A DNA stretch of 64,000 nucleotides from Lanius collurio (GCA_020086605.1 JACBWW010000004.1:9400135-9464134); one strand, 5' to 3'. Shown: positions 41,701 through 53,799, counted from the first letter of the stretch. Translations and numbers: made by a program. Notes: generated by a model from the letters alone, not told the origin.

Positions 41701-44279
41701 TTTGGCAAACACTTATACTACAACCTTATAACAGAATAACAATCCTAAATCAATTTACATGCATTCACAAGTATATTGCTGTAAGCCCTCAGCAGGGCAA
41801 TCCAACCAAGATGGATCCAGCAGCATATCATCAGGGGAGCAGCCAGCTGGAATTCCTGCCTGGCACAACACACAAGAACACAAAAAGCAGGAAAGGGGCT
41901 GGCAGCTCCACACACTCAACCTGGATCCACAGACACCCCGCAGGTGGCAACGCTCCCGCACAGCCCTGATGCCTGCCCTGTCCTTACCACAGCACACCCA
42001 ACTGGAGACCAGGCAGTTTTGCCTCTCTCTTAACCAAAGATGGCAAGGGCATGTCCCCATCTTTGGTCTTGACTGTCAGCAGCTTCAGCCAGCCTTCACA
42101 TGGTGTACTCTTGACCACTGTTACCTCTTTGGTCTTCATTTTATGGCAGAGGAATCCGGGAAGAACTAGCAGCAGCACCAGCTTCCCCCATCCTCTTCCT
42201 CACCTCCCGTGACAAGCTGCTCCTCCTTGGGAGAAAAGTCACTCTTTCCTCTGGTAATTGAATAGCTTCGTACACGGCTTAATTTCTGTGGTAAGCTTGC
42301 CTCTTTATGCCTTGGAATATCTTAAACCATTTACAAATGGCTTAAATATCCCCCGGCTGTGCAGCTCTGCTTAAGCCAGTGCCAGCTGTTAGCTACTCAC
42401 CAGAAGCAGAGAGAGAAATATAGCTCAGACCCCAGTTATGATCTTAAAGTCATTTATTCCCTCTGTCCCGAGAGATGGAGTGCATGACCTGGGCAACCAG
42501 CAAGGTAAGAGGTGCAAGCTCCATGTCTGATTAGTTTTGTCACAGAGAGGGAAAGGGGACACCAGGGGCGGAGCTGCTTGAACTTTAGACAAGGACTATC
42601 TCAGAGTCACATGGCAGGGACCCGGCCCAGGGGGCTCCACCACCACACTTTCCTCCACAGAACCTGTCACATGTCCTGACCAAGGACTCCTCATAGATCC
42701 TTCCAGCTGGCACCAGCCCCCCAGTACTAGCTCAACTCACTTATTGATTGCCACCCCACACTTCAGTATTATCAGTTGCTTTCTCTCACTGCCTAAGGGC
42801 ATGAGAAAAGCAGATGCAAATCTCTCCTCAAGAGAGGCATGGGTTTGTTCCTCAAAAAAATCAGTTTATCTGTGTCATCCCTTTGGGATTAGAAGCATAT
42901 GCTCCCTTTTGCCTCTTGTGCTGCATATCTAACAGCAGAGGATGATGAGCAGAGCACACAATACTGCCTGCCTTCTAAAATGATCCCCTAGAACTAGTTT
43001 CTTAGGGAAAACACTCTCACTCAACAAAATAAAGCTCTTTGTGAGCATCTGAAGCTTTACAATTTAAGTTGATGGTCATTTTTTATTGCAGCTGGATTAA
43101 AATTATCATTTTTATAAATGTAGAACAACAGCTCATGCACAGAGGAAATGTACGGCTTGCACGGGCATGCAGGCAGAATTTCCAGTTTCACTCCCCCCTC
43201 TGCGGCTTTGGCACACACACTTTACAGAATCACTGCTGCTTTTACCTGCTCAATAACCTGCTCCAGTCATACAGAGATTGATATAAACACTACTATGCAT
43301 GGTATGCAAAGGTTTAATCAAGTAATTAAAAACTAAAGAGGGGTAGAAAGTAGAAAAACTTCTATGTTTTGTTAAAAGCAGGAACTCATGCTGGGAGAAA
43401 ATTATTGCTGCATAGAGGACAAAGACTACCTGACAATGCTAAAATTCCCTTTATCTTAAATTACTAGCAGATACTACTGAAAATATTTAGCTTGTGCAGA
43501 AGACTAAAGATCTATGAAACAGCAAATTTGGGGGATTGGTTTTTTAATAGATTTATTTGGTAGCCAGACTAAGAGTTAACCATTGAAGTAGAAAATAATT
43601 TTCTTCATTACCTTTTTGTTTACTGTATACATTCATTTCAATAGGTTGACACAAATAACCAAAGACTTTTGAAATTTAATTTTTCTAAACATTGTTTTAC
43701 ATTCAGAATGGCAAAAACTACTTGTGATTAGCCATAAGAAAGTTCATTTAATTTGAATTCAAGTACTCAGAACAAACCTTGATCGATATCTTAAGCTTTG
43801 CACGATGTGGCACAAGAACAGAAAAAATCTTGCACTCACACCTCCATGCCTTACAGCCACAGGTGACTGCCCCGAGTGGAACTTCCTCCTACACTGTGGT
43901 CACTCAGTGACCTCCATGGACCCGCTGTGGTGACCAAGTGAATACACACCACACACACAGTATTTAATCCTGCTGATATTGACTACGTTACAACTATACA
44001 GCAAGCTTACCGTTAAGTTTGGCAAATCCTGTGCAGAATGTTCTAGGAAAGTTTCTCCACTGCTTGCTCAAGTGAGCAGGAGAGATTTAGAACCAGAACT
44101 TACATCAAATCTCTGCTGTCTACAGGTTCCATTCCTGTTCTCTTTCACTGACCATTCATTGTTTCTTGTTTCTGCAGAACACATTTTCTATCCTAGGCAG
44201 TGGATATGCTAGGCTTCAAATCAAAAGCAGTAGCATTAGTCATTTAAAATAATGAGCAACTACTGTAGACAACATAAAA
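38761..44279. other. Non-coding stretch downstream of GLRX5
   Basis: An A-rich tract lies at 39095-39123. The plus-strand open frame 40501-40965 (154 codons, non-ATG start) has no family resemblance. I see nothing else supportable. Confidence 0.65.
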
Positions 44280-44896
44280 CACAGTTTATTTCCAACCATT
44301 TGCCTAATTCACATGCAAACTGGTTTATATTAATTCATCTGCATTTAGAAATAGCTTGTTAGCTTTTAACCTTAGCAGTATTGTAGCTGAAGCTGAAGCT
44401 AAACTGGTTAATATAATTTGTTTTCATTTAGAGAAATGTGGTTAGATAGGTACTGAACACTTCAGGGACTTTCCACAAAGAAATATTTATCTATTCAGTA
44501 ACCTCTGTGCTGCAATCATCTTACCCACATGAACATTTCATCTGGAAATCTCATGTTTGAAGACTATATTCTCCTGAACACATCAGTCAGGAGAAAACAT
44601 TTGGAAACACAACAAATATAAAAAGATAACAAGCAAATAATACAAGATTACAGTAATAACTGAAGTATTCTCCTGTACTGTTTCAAGCTAGAATACTGAG
44701 GCCTTAAACAATTCCCACATTTTAGCACTGACATAGAACTGCCATACACAAAGTATTTAAGCAGGGGGAAAAGCTGTTTTGCAAGAGGTAGAAAAGGTTT
44801 TATAAAATATTTAGGCACAATTCTTAGCAGTTTCAAAAGCCATCAGAAAGTTACAAAGTAATAATGACCATTATACATGTATTTGTACAAGTTCTG

Positions 44897-44902
44897 TTTA
44901 TT
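44897..44902 (-). terminator. GLRX5: Intermediate GLRX5 poly(A) signal AATAAA
   Basis: A perfect hexamer about 575 nt past the stop codon on the minus strand. It is a plausible main 3' end for the gene. Confidence 0.45.
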
Positions 44903-45438
44903 TTTACCTTTTGGAATAAAAGTATATTTCATGCACTCTCATATAATCTTTTTTCTCCTATATTGTTGGAAAACTGTTTTTCTCCTATATTGTATGTGAT
45001 TAGACAGGTTTTACAGGCTCTCAGGAAGTCTTATCACTAGGAGTTAAACAGAAAAACAGATGCACTATTACTGAATGCTTTTTCAAGAGAAGCAAGGGAA
45101 TGCAAATGATGTTTGTATAGGTTCATGTATCAAAGAACAGAGAATCACATACGTAAAATCCATAAAAATATTATTAGCTCTTTTGGTTTACTCTCACCTC
45201 AATGAAGAGGAGTGCTTTTAGAAGTGAACTTTTTCCTTTTAAAACACAAATTTTCACAAATGTTTGCTTTACAGTGCACTAGTTATACTCGAATTTTCAC
45301 AATACCCATAAATCAAAATACCAAGATCACTATATTATGAGCTAAGAGATATTCACTTAGTGTCAGTTCAAACAGATGCCTTCTTTGACTTAAAATACGT
45401 AAGGCTTTATGGGTAACAAGTTCTTATCAAAGATTTGC

Positions 45439-45444
45439 TTTATT
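45439..45444 (-). terminator. GLRX5: Proximal GLRX5 poly(A) signal AATAAA
   Basis: The hexamer is 33 nt past the GLRX5 stop codon on the minus strand. If used, the mRNA would have one of the shortest possible 3'UTRs. Confidence 0.45.
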
Positions 45445-45477
45445 CTTGTCACAGCATTTTTTTTTTTTTTGCTCATT

Positions 45478-45656
45478 TTACTTTTTCTCTTGGTCTTTTT
45501 CTGCATCCAGAAGTGCTGAACGGATTCCTAGTTTCTTCAGCTCTTCTACAAGATCTCCATTCTGATGCATCTGGAGGAGTATATCACAGCCGCCAACAAA
45601 TTCACCATTGAGGTACACTTGTGGGATGGTAGGCCAGTTGGAGTAGTTTTTTATTC
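45478..45656 (-). CDS. GLRX5: GLRX5 exon 2 (C-terminal coding exon)
   Basis: The exon begins right after a pyrimidine-rich acceptor ending TTCAG at 45657. It encodes the last two bases of Gly102 and residues 103-160, starting [19 protein letters not shown] and ending in a Lys-rich tail before TAA (45478-45480). It carries the cis-Pro loop and the GGCD motif, so half of the glutathione/cluster site comes from this exon. Confidence 0.95.
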
Positions 45657-48600
45657 CTGAATAAGAAAAAAAAAATTATTAAAGGTTTCCCACCCTCTCC
45701 TAATAGAATGGTATTTTAAAAGGAATTAATTGCTTCCACCTGACTCTACCATTGATATTTGATATTTTTTTTCCCATTAAGGCAAAAAGTTATCTACGTT
45801 ACATGAGCACTATCAGGAAAAAACTATATTAGAGCTAGGTTTGGTTCTCACTCCAACTCAGAGATGTGGGTTGGAAGATATGGAGTCAGCTTCTATACTG
45901 ACTTCAAGCACAAACTGGAAAAACATAGCATCTTTTTTCACTCCCAAGAAGAAAACATGACTCTTTCAATCAATTACAGAAATGAGAAGTACTGAAAAAT
46001 ATTGAGAACTCTTTACTTTCTGTTATATTTCCCAGAGGGACTTTAAGATATTTTATTTCTTACTGAACTCATACAGTTACACCTACTCCTGCAATTTCAA
46101 TTGCAAGATACATTTGCCCCTGCAGAGGCCTTAAGAATTTCAAATTGCTTTATCTTTCACTGCCAGACCTTACAGCTCATGGGAGGGGCACAAAGACTGA
46201 AGTCTCTTTAAAAGTACTCATTTAACAAAACACTGTTCAAGTAAATTATGAAGCACAGAATTGAAGTTTAAAACTGTACGTCACAGATGTAAGACCCCTC
46301 AAAAATATAGACTGATCAGCTCATACACACTGCAACCAGCTTGCACTTAGACACCACACTAAAAATTATACAGAAGAATTATTGTATCTAACTTGCCACT
46401 TTTTAAATGACCCTTCACACAAAGCCATTATTTCTGTATCAGAGGAAATAGCTAAAACCTACTGCTGCCTATTTTTATAACATAACCCCAAGACTTGATT
46501 AGATGACAAGTTTTGAATTCAACATTTTTATGTATTTTCAAAATGTAGTGCCAGGAATTTTTCTTCCAAAGGCATGAAAACCTATATAACAAACTTAAGC
46601 CTACAGAGGTACCTTTTCAGAACATCAGAGCCCACTCACCTTGGAAGCCAACCCTCCATCAACAAATATTAGACCTGAATAGCTGACAGCACAACAAAAC
46701 TTGTTTTCCCCTTAGAAAACATTTTAGTCCTAGAGACTGCAAAGGCAAAACCTAAAATACTCAAGGTAAAAAAAATAACCATGTAAGGAAATTATGTTTG
46801 CTTTATTGGAACTTAAACCACTTTCTTTTTTAATAAATATGTCTAAGTGCAAAAAAATACAATGGGATTGTTACTTTAATGTATAAAAGATGCAATATAG
46901 CTAATAATTCCCTTGAGCAAAATATAGTGCTTTAAAAATCCACTAAAGTAATAGTAAACTAGAAAAAAAGATTGTTGTGACAAAGTGTTCCTAACCACTA
47001 AGTATATCAGCTAAGAGATTTTATTCTGACTTCAGATTTTGTGCATGGGCAACCAATGTTTCATAAGCCCAAACCAGCAAGTTTAGCATACAAATCAAGG
47101 CCAAAGGGAACACATAGTCATCCATCCTCCATCATCACCACCTGTAACTTCTTCCTTAGTTTGCAGAACTTTTAAGTTTGATATCAACTTGATTTAACAA
47201 TACTTTTCTTAATTGCTTTTTGGCTTTTGAGTACCCCAAACTGCTTAAACTGTCCTATGTATCTTTTAAGCCATCAAAGTTTCAATGAAAAACTGTGTTC
47301 TGTGATTAAGACATGCCTAAGGATGACCTACTGCAGATCTGACATAGGGCCTGCTTTTCTTAAGATACTGCAATGCTGAACATGAATTGAGAACCAAGGG
47401 CTCTGCATAATAAACCTATCGCTAATAAGCATTCCAAGGTAATATTTACACCAATAATTCTTCCACAGAAATATTTTCTTCAACTGCACACACATACAAG
47501 CACTGATAGTACTTTCAAGGACCTATCCACTTTCAGATAAAAATAAGAATACAATCAAGCTCAGTTGCTCTGTGTGCTGCATTTCATGTGCTGGACAAGC
47601 TGCTTTAAATGCCTCCATGCTGGGGCTCAACCAGGTCACAAACTGAACACTCCCTCCACTGGCCACCCAAGCCTTACCTCGGGGCAGCAGTTACTGACAC
47701 TGCTACAGTGGTGTTAAAGCAAGTTAGCCTGCACACTTGCTGCACTTGGGATGCACATCTGTGATGATTCTTTTGGTAGTACACAACATCCCAAGGGATC
47801 TCCATCCCCCTCTCTGCAGATTGGTTCCTTGCTGTGCTTCAGAAGCTGCAGGTTCTGCTCTGAACCACCATTTTCTTTGGAAAACCACACTCCACGGGTC
47901 AGGGGATCAGTCTGACAGCTGTGCTAGCACAGTTTGAGGTAACTATGAAACCAGGATCGGTGCAAAGAGCTACTGAAATGGGTGCCCAGCACACTCCCAC
48001 CCCTCTCCCCAGCTCCAGTTACCAATTCTCAGCCTCTCTTGCCAGCATTAGCACTAATGAAGGATGGGCACATGCCCCTCTCCAACAGCCTGCCCTTACT
48101 ACAAATGTATAAGCACACATACATTCAAACATTTAAGTTAGGTTCAGGTGAACACAAAGCTGGTGACCAGTTCACATACAGCAATCTCCTTGCAAGTCAG
48201 TCTTTGGTTGATGTACTTAGTATTTTCACAGCTAAAGGTTACACACCCCCCATGCATGCAGGGCAGATTATGTTCACAGAGCACAGAGAGCCTAGGAAAG
48301 GCTCTTGTGCTGCATATCTAACTTTTTGGCACCTGAGGCCAGATGTGGCCTTCAGGCAGTCACTGCTGAAATACAGTTGGCAACTTAAAGAACTACAATT
48401 TCGAGCAGCCCCATCCTCTCCTCTGTCAGAGACTGCCACCCACAGAAGCAGGCACATCCTGGCTTTTTAGTGTGCAGTAGGTAATACAGCTGAAGCAGTA
48501 CAAGAATTCTGCTGCCCTTGAGAGCACCTGTGTTGTTCCCCAAGTCTTCAAGGCTCCATTCTTCGTGCTGGCTCTGGCAATCAGCTCACAGTACAAACTG

Positions 48601-51419
48601 CTACTTCAACTTGCAGGCCCAGTGACCCAGTTAATAAATTGAGCTAGCCCTCTGCACAGTTGGACAGGTGCCAAAGCTGGTGCATGGAAAAGAACAGAAC
48701 AACTTCTTTAAACACCTGAGAATCAGCAGGATATTGTGCAAGGGTACACTCCGTAACTTCATGCTATGCAGCTTAAACACTGGAGGGCTGGATCAGGACA
48801 CCAATTTCAATTTAAAGCTCTGGTAGCCAGGAGGGCAATAACCTCTCTGATCACCTAGTACAAGCCCAAGTTCATGTGGAGATAAAATTTAAGTTACACA
48901 GAAAGAAAACACTACCTATTCACATGGTCAAGTCCTCAGAGACTGTAACTTATAAATGAACTTCCCATTCACAGGCTCACGAAAGCCCCCTCAACCAAAA
49001 ATGTAATGCTGATGGTTTGATTTCAGGGTTTTTTTTCCTCCTTTTTAGTTTATGAGTTTGTTCTAGTAAACTGTGCAATTAATAAATCACCATGATTTGT
49101 TCACCTGCCAAAGGCAGAGAAAGATTTATTTAAACAAAACCAACCTGCATTAACAAAAGATGTCATTACGTAGAAATTCCAGTATCTAAGCTTTTATACC
49201 ATACCAACTATTATAGCTGTAAGTTGAAAAGCAAACAAGGACTGGAAAAATCAGGCTTTTAGCTAAGAGCTAATGAAAAACAGAATCAGTCAGATGACAC
49301 CAAAACCAAAGGAGAACAAAGTCACCTCATACATGCCAGCATGTGACTCTGCAGCACATTTCAGTGTATTCTGAGCAAGAACTCTTAATGCCATGCACCT
49401 GCAAGACTAAGTACTATGTACTTGTATTTTTTTTTTGTTTAAAACTTTCTCAAGTAACTACATAGAACCTCAACAGTCAGCTGTGCACATTGAAGAGGGA
49501 AATATGAAAAGCACTACCAGAACAGATTACTAGCTTTCCACAACTGGCAAAAAAGTCTAATACAGAATAGCTACTACCACTTCAGCAGTAATGGTGAAAC
49601 CATTGCTAAATATTTCTTGTGCAAATGATTAGCATAATTTTGTAGTTTATCAAGAGAATCCCAGCAGGCAGTAACAGCTGGGAATGAAGTAGTACAAGTC
49701 CAAGCCATACATGAAATTTCACCACACTGTTCACAGGAAAGACAAAACTTGATAATGAAGTATTTCAAGGGCCTTTAATGCAGCTCTCTATCTCTGAACC
49801 AGGCAAGGCAGTGTGGCACAGAGAGCCTCATCTCCAAGCATCACCCTGCACATACAGCTGCGCTCTGCTGATAACAGACCTCTTGGACACAGGGAGGGTC
49901 ACAAAAACCAAACCAGGGCATTCAGGCAGCAACCTCAATGGCACATCTCTGCAATACACTTCCAGTTACACTAAGACCCAAACAGAATCATAGAAATAAT
50001 TAGGTTAGGAAAGACCTCTGAGATCATCGAATCCAACACATGACTGAACACCACCTTGTCAACTGGACCCTGGCACTACGTGCCATGTCCTGTCCTTCCT
50101 TAAATATCTCCAAGGGTGGTGACTCCAACACCTCCGTGGGCAGCCCATCCCAATGTCTAATCTCGCCTTCTGTGAAGAAATTCCTCTTAGCATCCAACCT
50201 AAAGCTCCCCTAGCACAACTTAAGACGGCCCTCTCATCCTGTCGCTTGTTGCCTGGGAGAAGAGGCCGATCTCCACCTGGCTATAACCTCCTTTCAGGTA
50301 ATTGTGAAAAATCATAAGGCCACCCGTGAGCCTCCTCTTCTCCAGGTTAAACACCGCCAAACTCCCTTAGCCTTTCCTCACAGAACATGTGCTGCAGACA
50401 CTTCCCCAGCACCGCTGCCCTTCTCCCCTCGATGCTGGCCTCCTTAAAAAAAACAGAGCCCAACCCAGCCCACCCCATAAAGCAAGAAGAGGCAAGTTAC
50501 AGGTGGGACAAGCAGGCAGGGGCCGCTTCCACAGAGCTCGAGGTGAGGGGCGTTAAGGCAAGCCCGACCTCCCGGCAGCTCCCGAGGGCCCTTCCCACAG
50601 GGGAACCGGCTCCGGCTCCGTCCCCCACCAGGAGCAGCCCTGAGCTGCACGGGCCCCGGGGAGGCGGCACCCAGAGGTGACCCCGGCCCGGCCCGGCGCT
50701 GACCTTGGCGGAGGTCGGGGTCCTGTAGCACGTCGTGAGCGCGATAATCCTCCACGCCGTGCAGCCGCAGGATCTGCACCACGGCGTTGCTGAAGCCGCA
50801 GAGCGGCTGCGCCGGGCTGCCCTTCATGAACACCACCACCGGGTGCTCTCGCACCAACCGCTCCACCGCCTCCCGCGACCCTGAGCCGCCGCCGCCCTCA
50901 GCCCCGCCGCCCTCCCCGGCCGCCTGGCTGAGCGGGCGCCCGGCCCGGCCCCGCAGAGCGGCGGCGGCGACCCCGATCCGCCACCCCGTCCGCACCGCCG
51001 CGCTCNNNNNNNNNNNNNNNNNNNNNNNNNNNNNNNNNNNNNNNNNNNNNNNNNNNNNNNNNNNNNNNNNNNNNNNNNNNNNNNNNNNNNNNNNNNNNNN
51101 NNNNNNNNNNNNNNNNNNNNNNNNNNNNNNNNNNNNNNNNNNNNNNNNNNNNNNNNNNNNNNNNNNNNNNNNNNNNNNNNNNNNNNNNNNNNNNNNNNNN
51201 NNNNNNNNNNNNNNNNNNNNNNNNNNNNNNNNNNNNNNNNNNNNNNNNNNNNNNNNNNNNNNNNNNNNNNNNNNNNNNNNNNNNNNNNNNNNNNNNNNNN
51301 NNNNNNNNNNNNNNNNNNNNNNNNNNNNNNNNNNNNNNNNNNNNNNNNNNNNNNNNNNNNNNNNNCAGAGCGGCGGCGGCGACCCCGATCCGCCACCCCG
51401 TCCGCACCGCCGCGCTCAT
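45478..51419 (-). CDS. GLRX5: GLRX5, mitochondrial monothiol glutaredoxin 5 (two exons)
   Basis: Joining exon 1 (50704-51005, ATG completed from the copy at 51417-51419) to exon 2 (45478-45656) gives a 160-residue protein; human GLRX5 has 157. Residues 1 to about 45 are Arg/Ala/Gly-rich with few acidic residues, as in a mitochondrial transit peptide. The glutaredoxin domain follows: conserved Lys62, the CGFS active site with Cys70 (codon 50798-50800), WPTIPQVY at 109-116 with the cis-Pro loop (TIP), and GGCD at 123-126. These are the glutathione and [2Fe-2S] contact elements of the family. Known role: GLRX5 accepts a [2Fe-2S] cluster from the ISCU/HSPA9 machinery in the matrix and passes it on for Fe-S protein maturation, lipoylation and heme synthesis. 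The intron (45657-50703) is phase 1, with donor CAAG|GTCAGC and acceptor TTCTTATTCAG|GA. The codon split across the junction is Gly102. No frameshift or missing key residue is seen. The N gap inside the span is probably artificial. Confidence 0.96.
45657..50703 (-). other. GLRX5: GLRX5 intron 1
   Basis: This 5,047-bp phase-1 intron is bounded by GT (50702-50703) and AG (45657-45658). It is AT-rich and non-coding apart from the CR1 fragment at 49984-50446, which ends about 260 bp from the exon 1 donor. The part nearest exon 1 (50450-50700) is CpG-rich and belongs to the promoter island. No snoRNA-like fold or second gene was recognised inside it. Confidence 0.9.
49984..50446 (-). mobile_element. 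CR1-type LINE 3' fragment
   Basis: Read on the plus strand the segment opens with AATCATAGAA and runs through the hallmark CR1 3' region in reverse: 'GAAAGACCTCTGAGATCATC', 'GGGCAGCCCATCCCAATG', 'TGTGAAGAAATTCCTCTTAG', 'GCCTGGGAGAAGAGGCCGAT' and 'CCTCCTCTTCTCCAGGTTAA'. The element is therefore on the minus strand, with its 3' end at 49984 and a 5' truncation near 50446, as is normal for CR1. It is diverged, carries no intact ORF, and sits in the GLRX5 intron. Confidence 0.9.
50704..51005 (-). CDS. GLRX5: GLRX5 exon 1 (transit peptide and CGFS motif), 5' end cut by gap
   Basis: The exon is very GC-rich. It encodes the transit peptide, the [18 protein letters not shown] active-site segment and the helix up to DPDLRQ, ending at donor G|GTCAGC (50703-50698). 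The last base before the N run (51005) is the G of the start ATG, so only two coding bases are hidden. The same start region is repeated intact beyond the gap at 51366-51419. Confidence 0.95.
51006..51365. other. Assembly gap (360 N), probably a false gap
   Basis: All bases are N. The 52 bases just left of the gap (50954-51005) are identical to the 52 just right of it (51366-51417), and both encode the start of GLRX5. That is what is left when two overlapping contig ends are scaffolded without being merged. Removing the gap and one copy gives a continuous GLRX5 start with a promoter directly upstream. Confidence 0.85.
51366..51419 (-). repeat. Duplicate copy of the GLRX5 start (contig-overlap artefact)
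   Basis: This segment encodes [18 protein letters not shown] with an intact ATG at 51417-51419. Apart from the first ATG bases it is an exact copy of 50954-51005. It should be treated as the same locus as exon 1. A real tandem duplication is possible in principle but would have to start and end precisely at the gap edges. Confidence 0.85.
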
Positions 51420-51800
51420 CGCCCCGCCGCCAGCGCCGCCGCACCGCGCCCGCACCGCCCGCCGATTGGCGCACGGCGGGACGGGCCGCCGGGGAGCTTC
51501 CTCTCCATAGGTGCAGGCACCCGCCAGTCAGAACCGATAGCCAATAGCGCTGAGACACAGTGAGACTTATCCCACCCAACAACCCTGAGGTGGCTGCGCC
51601 TTTCTAGTGGAGGGAACAGAGCCGCTGCGGTCGCTATTGGAGAAGGGAGCTGTCACTCTAACGCGGACCTGTTAATCCCGCCCCCTCCGCGGACGCGATT
51701 GGCCAGCCTGCCGGGGGCGGGACTTCCCTCTGGATGACCGGGCGGAGGGGCCGGCGGTTGGTGTGGGGGTTTTTCTGCTTCCGGGTGGTGGCCGCACTCG
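51420..51800. promoter_or_regulatory. CpG-island bidirectional promoter between GLRX5 and the SCARNA13 host
   Basis: The region is CpG-dense, has no clear TATA box, and lies between the minus-strand GLRX5 start and the plus-strand scaRNA host. It holds four CCAAT-type boxes: ATTGG at 51465-51469, CCAAT at 51541-51545, ATTGG at 51636-51640 and ATTGG at 51698-51702 (NF-Y sites in both orientations). GC boxes lie near 51677-51688 and 51711-51720, and an ETS/GABP-like CTTCCGG at 51778-51784. This is a typical housekeeping divergent promoter. The CpG island as a whole runs from about 50.5 to 52.2 kb. Confidence 0.75.
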
Positions 51801-52716
51801 TGGGGCTGCTGCTCCTCCCGTCTGGGCCGTGCGCCATCTCGGGATGGACGGGCCGCGCTTCCCTTCCCTCACCCCCACCGCCGGCTCCGCGGGGACGGCC
51901 CTGCAGCACGGCGGGGCGGCCTTGCCAGGTGGCCGCTTCTGTGCTCAGGCTCTCCCTTCGGGCCCGGGGGACCCGAAGACCCCTGGGGCGTGCTGGCGCC
52001 GGGGTCTGGGTTTTATCCCGCTGGCCCTTTGGTGCTGCAGGCGGTGGTGGAGCTCCCTCGGGCCGGCGGTGTTTAAGGAACAGGGAAATCCGTGGAGAAG
52101 GGGCTGAGGGAGCCGGGCTGCGCTGGAGTGTCGGCCGGGTGTGCGGGGTGAAGCTGCGGTGCTAAAGCGTTTTCGGATGCGCGAGTGGCATTGGGAAGCT
52201 GCTCTCAGAAGAGCAGCGCCGTTCAGTCGGCACTTTTTGTCCCCGTAGGCAGCGGAAGCCGTATGTGGGCAGCTGGCAAAGTGCTGCAGGGGTCTGTCCT
52301 CCTTCCTGGCTTTGGTTGTGTTCAGGGAGCGATTTGCGTGCGTTCCGTTGCTCAGGTTTGGTTGATTTTTGATGGGATACAGCAGGCGGTTTATCTCACT
52401 GAGAAAGTAGCGGTGCTTTGCATGCTCGGGGTTAGTGCTGGGAGGGGAGACCCGAGTAGCTTTGCACAGCTTGAGCTGGGCTGGGGTGGCAGCGGGATGG
52501 AAGATGGGAGCAATACTGGGCTGGCTGCCTGCGCAGAGGGCTGGTTCTGTCGGTGCTGGAACAAGGGGAGAAGTGTCCCTAATGTTAGCCAGAGAAGCTG
52601 GGTTTGGAACGTGTCCTGCCACGCAGCTTTGCTTGACGTCCTGGGCAGATGCCGTATTCTTTCCAAGAGCTTGGCACAGAGCATGGCGGTCTCCTAAAGC
52701 ACCAGGGCCTGTCCTG

Positions 52717-52722
52717 TAAGTA
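52717..52722 (+). other. Strong 5' splice site (host exon donor candidate)
   Basis: GTAAGT, the near-ideal U1 match, occurs at the right edge of the CpG-rich tract on the plus strand, about 1.08 kb upstream of SCARNA13. It is the best donor candidate for the first host exon. Confidence 0.45.
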
Positions 52723-53799
52723 GAAGAAAATGTTGAAGAGTTTTCCTTTGTGCTAAAATGCAGTCTCTCACAAATAACAAGTCACGGTGTATTTTGAGTG
52801 CTAATTTACCTTGCAGCTGTAGCAATATAAATGCATCTGGACTTTTGGTATATTAATTTGTCTTATTTACATTTGTAATGAAAGAACTTTTACCATCCAG
52901 TTCAGTTCTTGTGAGAACTTTGTAAACAAGACCAGTTTGTTTTCAGCATTGAGAAGAATGCTTGCCTAATTCTTATTTTATGTGGAATCCAGCTTGAGTG
53001 AACTTTGTTTTAATTTTTTGAAGCCACTTTCAGGATCACTTCCATTGCCCTTTATTTAAATTTATTAAGAATTTTTGCAAACTTGCCCCCTTGCCATCTC
53101 ATGTGAATAGGTTATGAATAAGTACAGTGTTGCTGCAGTTTTTAAAAGTAGATATATTTATGAGAAAATACTTTCCATGTTTAATCTGAAGGCAAAGTTC
53201 ACGTGTTGTGTTGCTGATGGACACCCTATATTTTGAGTTGGTATGTTTTACTTTCAACAGAACATCACAAGTCAGGCTCAGCCATGGTGATCAAGACACA
53301 GAAGTGTTTGGTTAATATGTTGTGATTAACATGGTGAAGGTTGTGCAGTATGAAATAGAGTCCTGTTCATGATAGATGGAGCTGCAGTATCTTATGCAGA
53401 GCAAAAGTATGTTTTCCTATTTGTTGAGCTGTTTCACTATACAAAGATAAAACAAGTGTTAAATGTAATAGCCCAAGTGGGGTTTTTTGTCATTTTAATC
53501 AAGTATAAAGACTCCTGCCATTTTTAGGTTCTGGTTGGTCAAAGTGGAATTAAATAAAAATTGATTGACAAGAAAGGTATGTTTTTATTCTTGAAGACAA
53601 CTAAGTGGTTTTTTTCAACAAAATATTGGGCTATGAACAGAACACAGTGGTATTTGCCTTCCTGAATTTTGTTTTGGCTATTTCTGCGAAGGGATGGTTC
53701 ACTAGAAATAAGTAACATAAAGACATCAGACTCAAGTGTAATAAACCCTTGTGAGGACATGTTCTTTCAGAAGTCGTGTAACCACAGCTGTAGTTTAAT

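Larger units (their letters stand above)
44280..45477 (-). other. GLRX5: GLRX5 3'UTR region with alternative poly(A) signals
   Basis: On the minus strand AATAAA occurs at 45439-45444, only 33 nt after the stop, and again at 44897-44902 and 44285-44290. These would give 3'UTRs of roughly 55, 600 and 1,200 nt. A genomic A14 tract (T14 on plus, 45457-45470) lies just after the stop and could cause internal priming in oligo-dT libraries. Which signal is used cannot be told from sequence. No open frame or repeat of note is seen here. Confidence 0.5.

Noticed and set aside
50787..51582. Long frames with X runs across the N gap on both strands
   Set aside because: They are artefacts of reading through the gap. 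Only the GLRX5 frame up to the splice donor and its duplicate copy are real.
51734..52697. Open frames of 143 and 170 codons downstream of the promoter on plus
   Set aside because: The translations are GC-driven and match no family. The position fits exon 1 of a non-coding snoRNA host.
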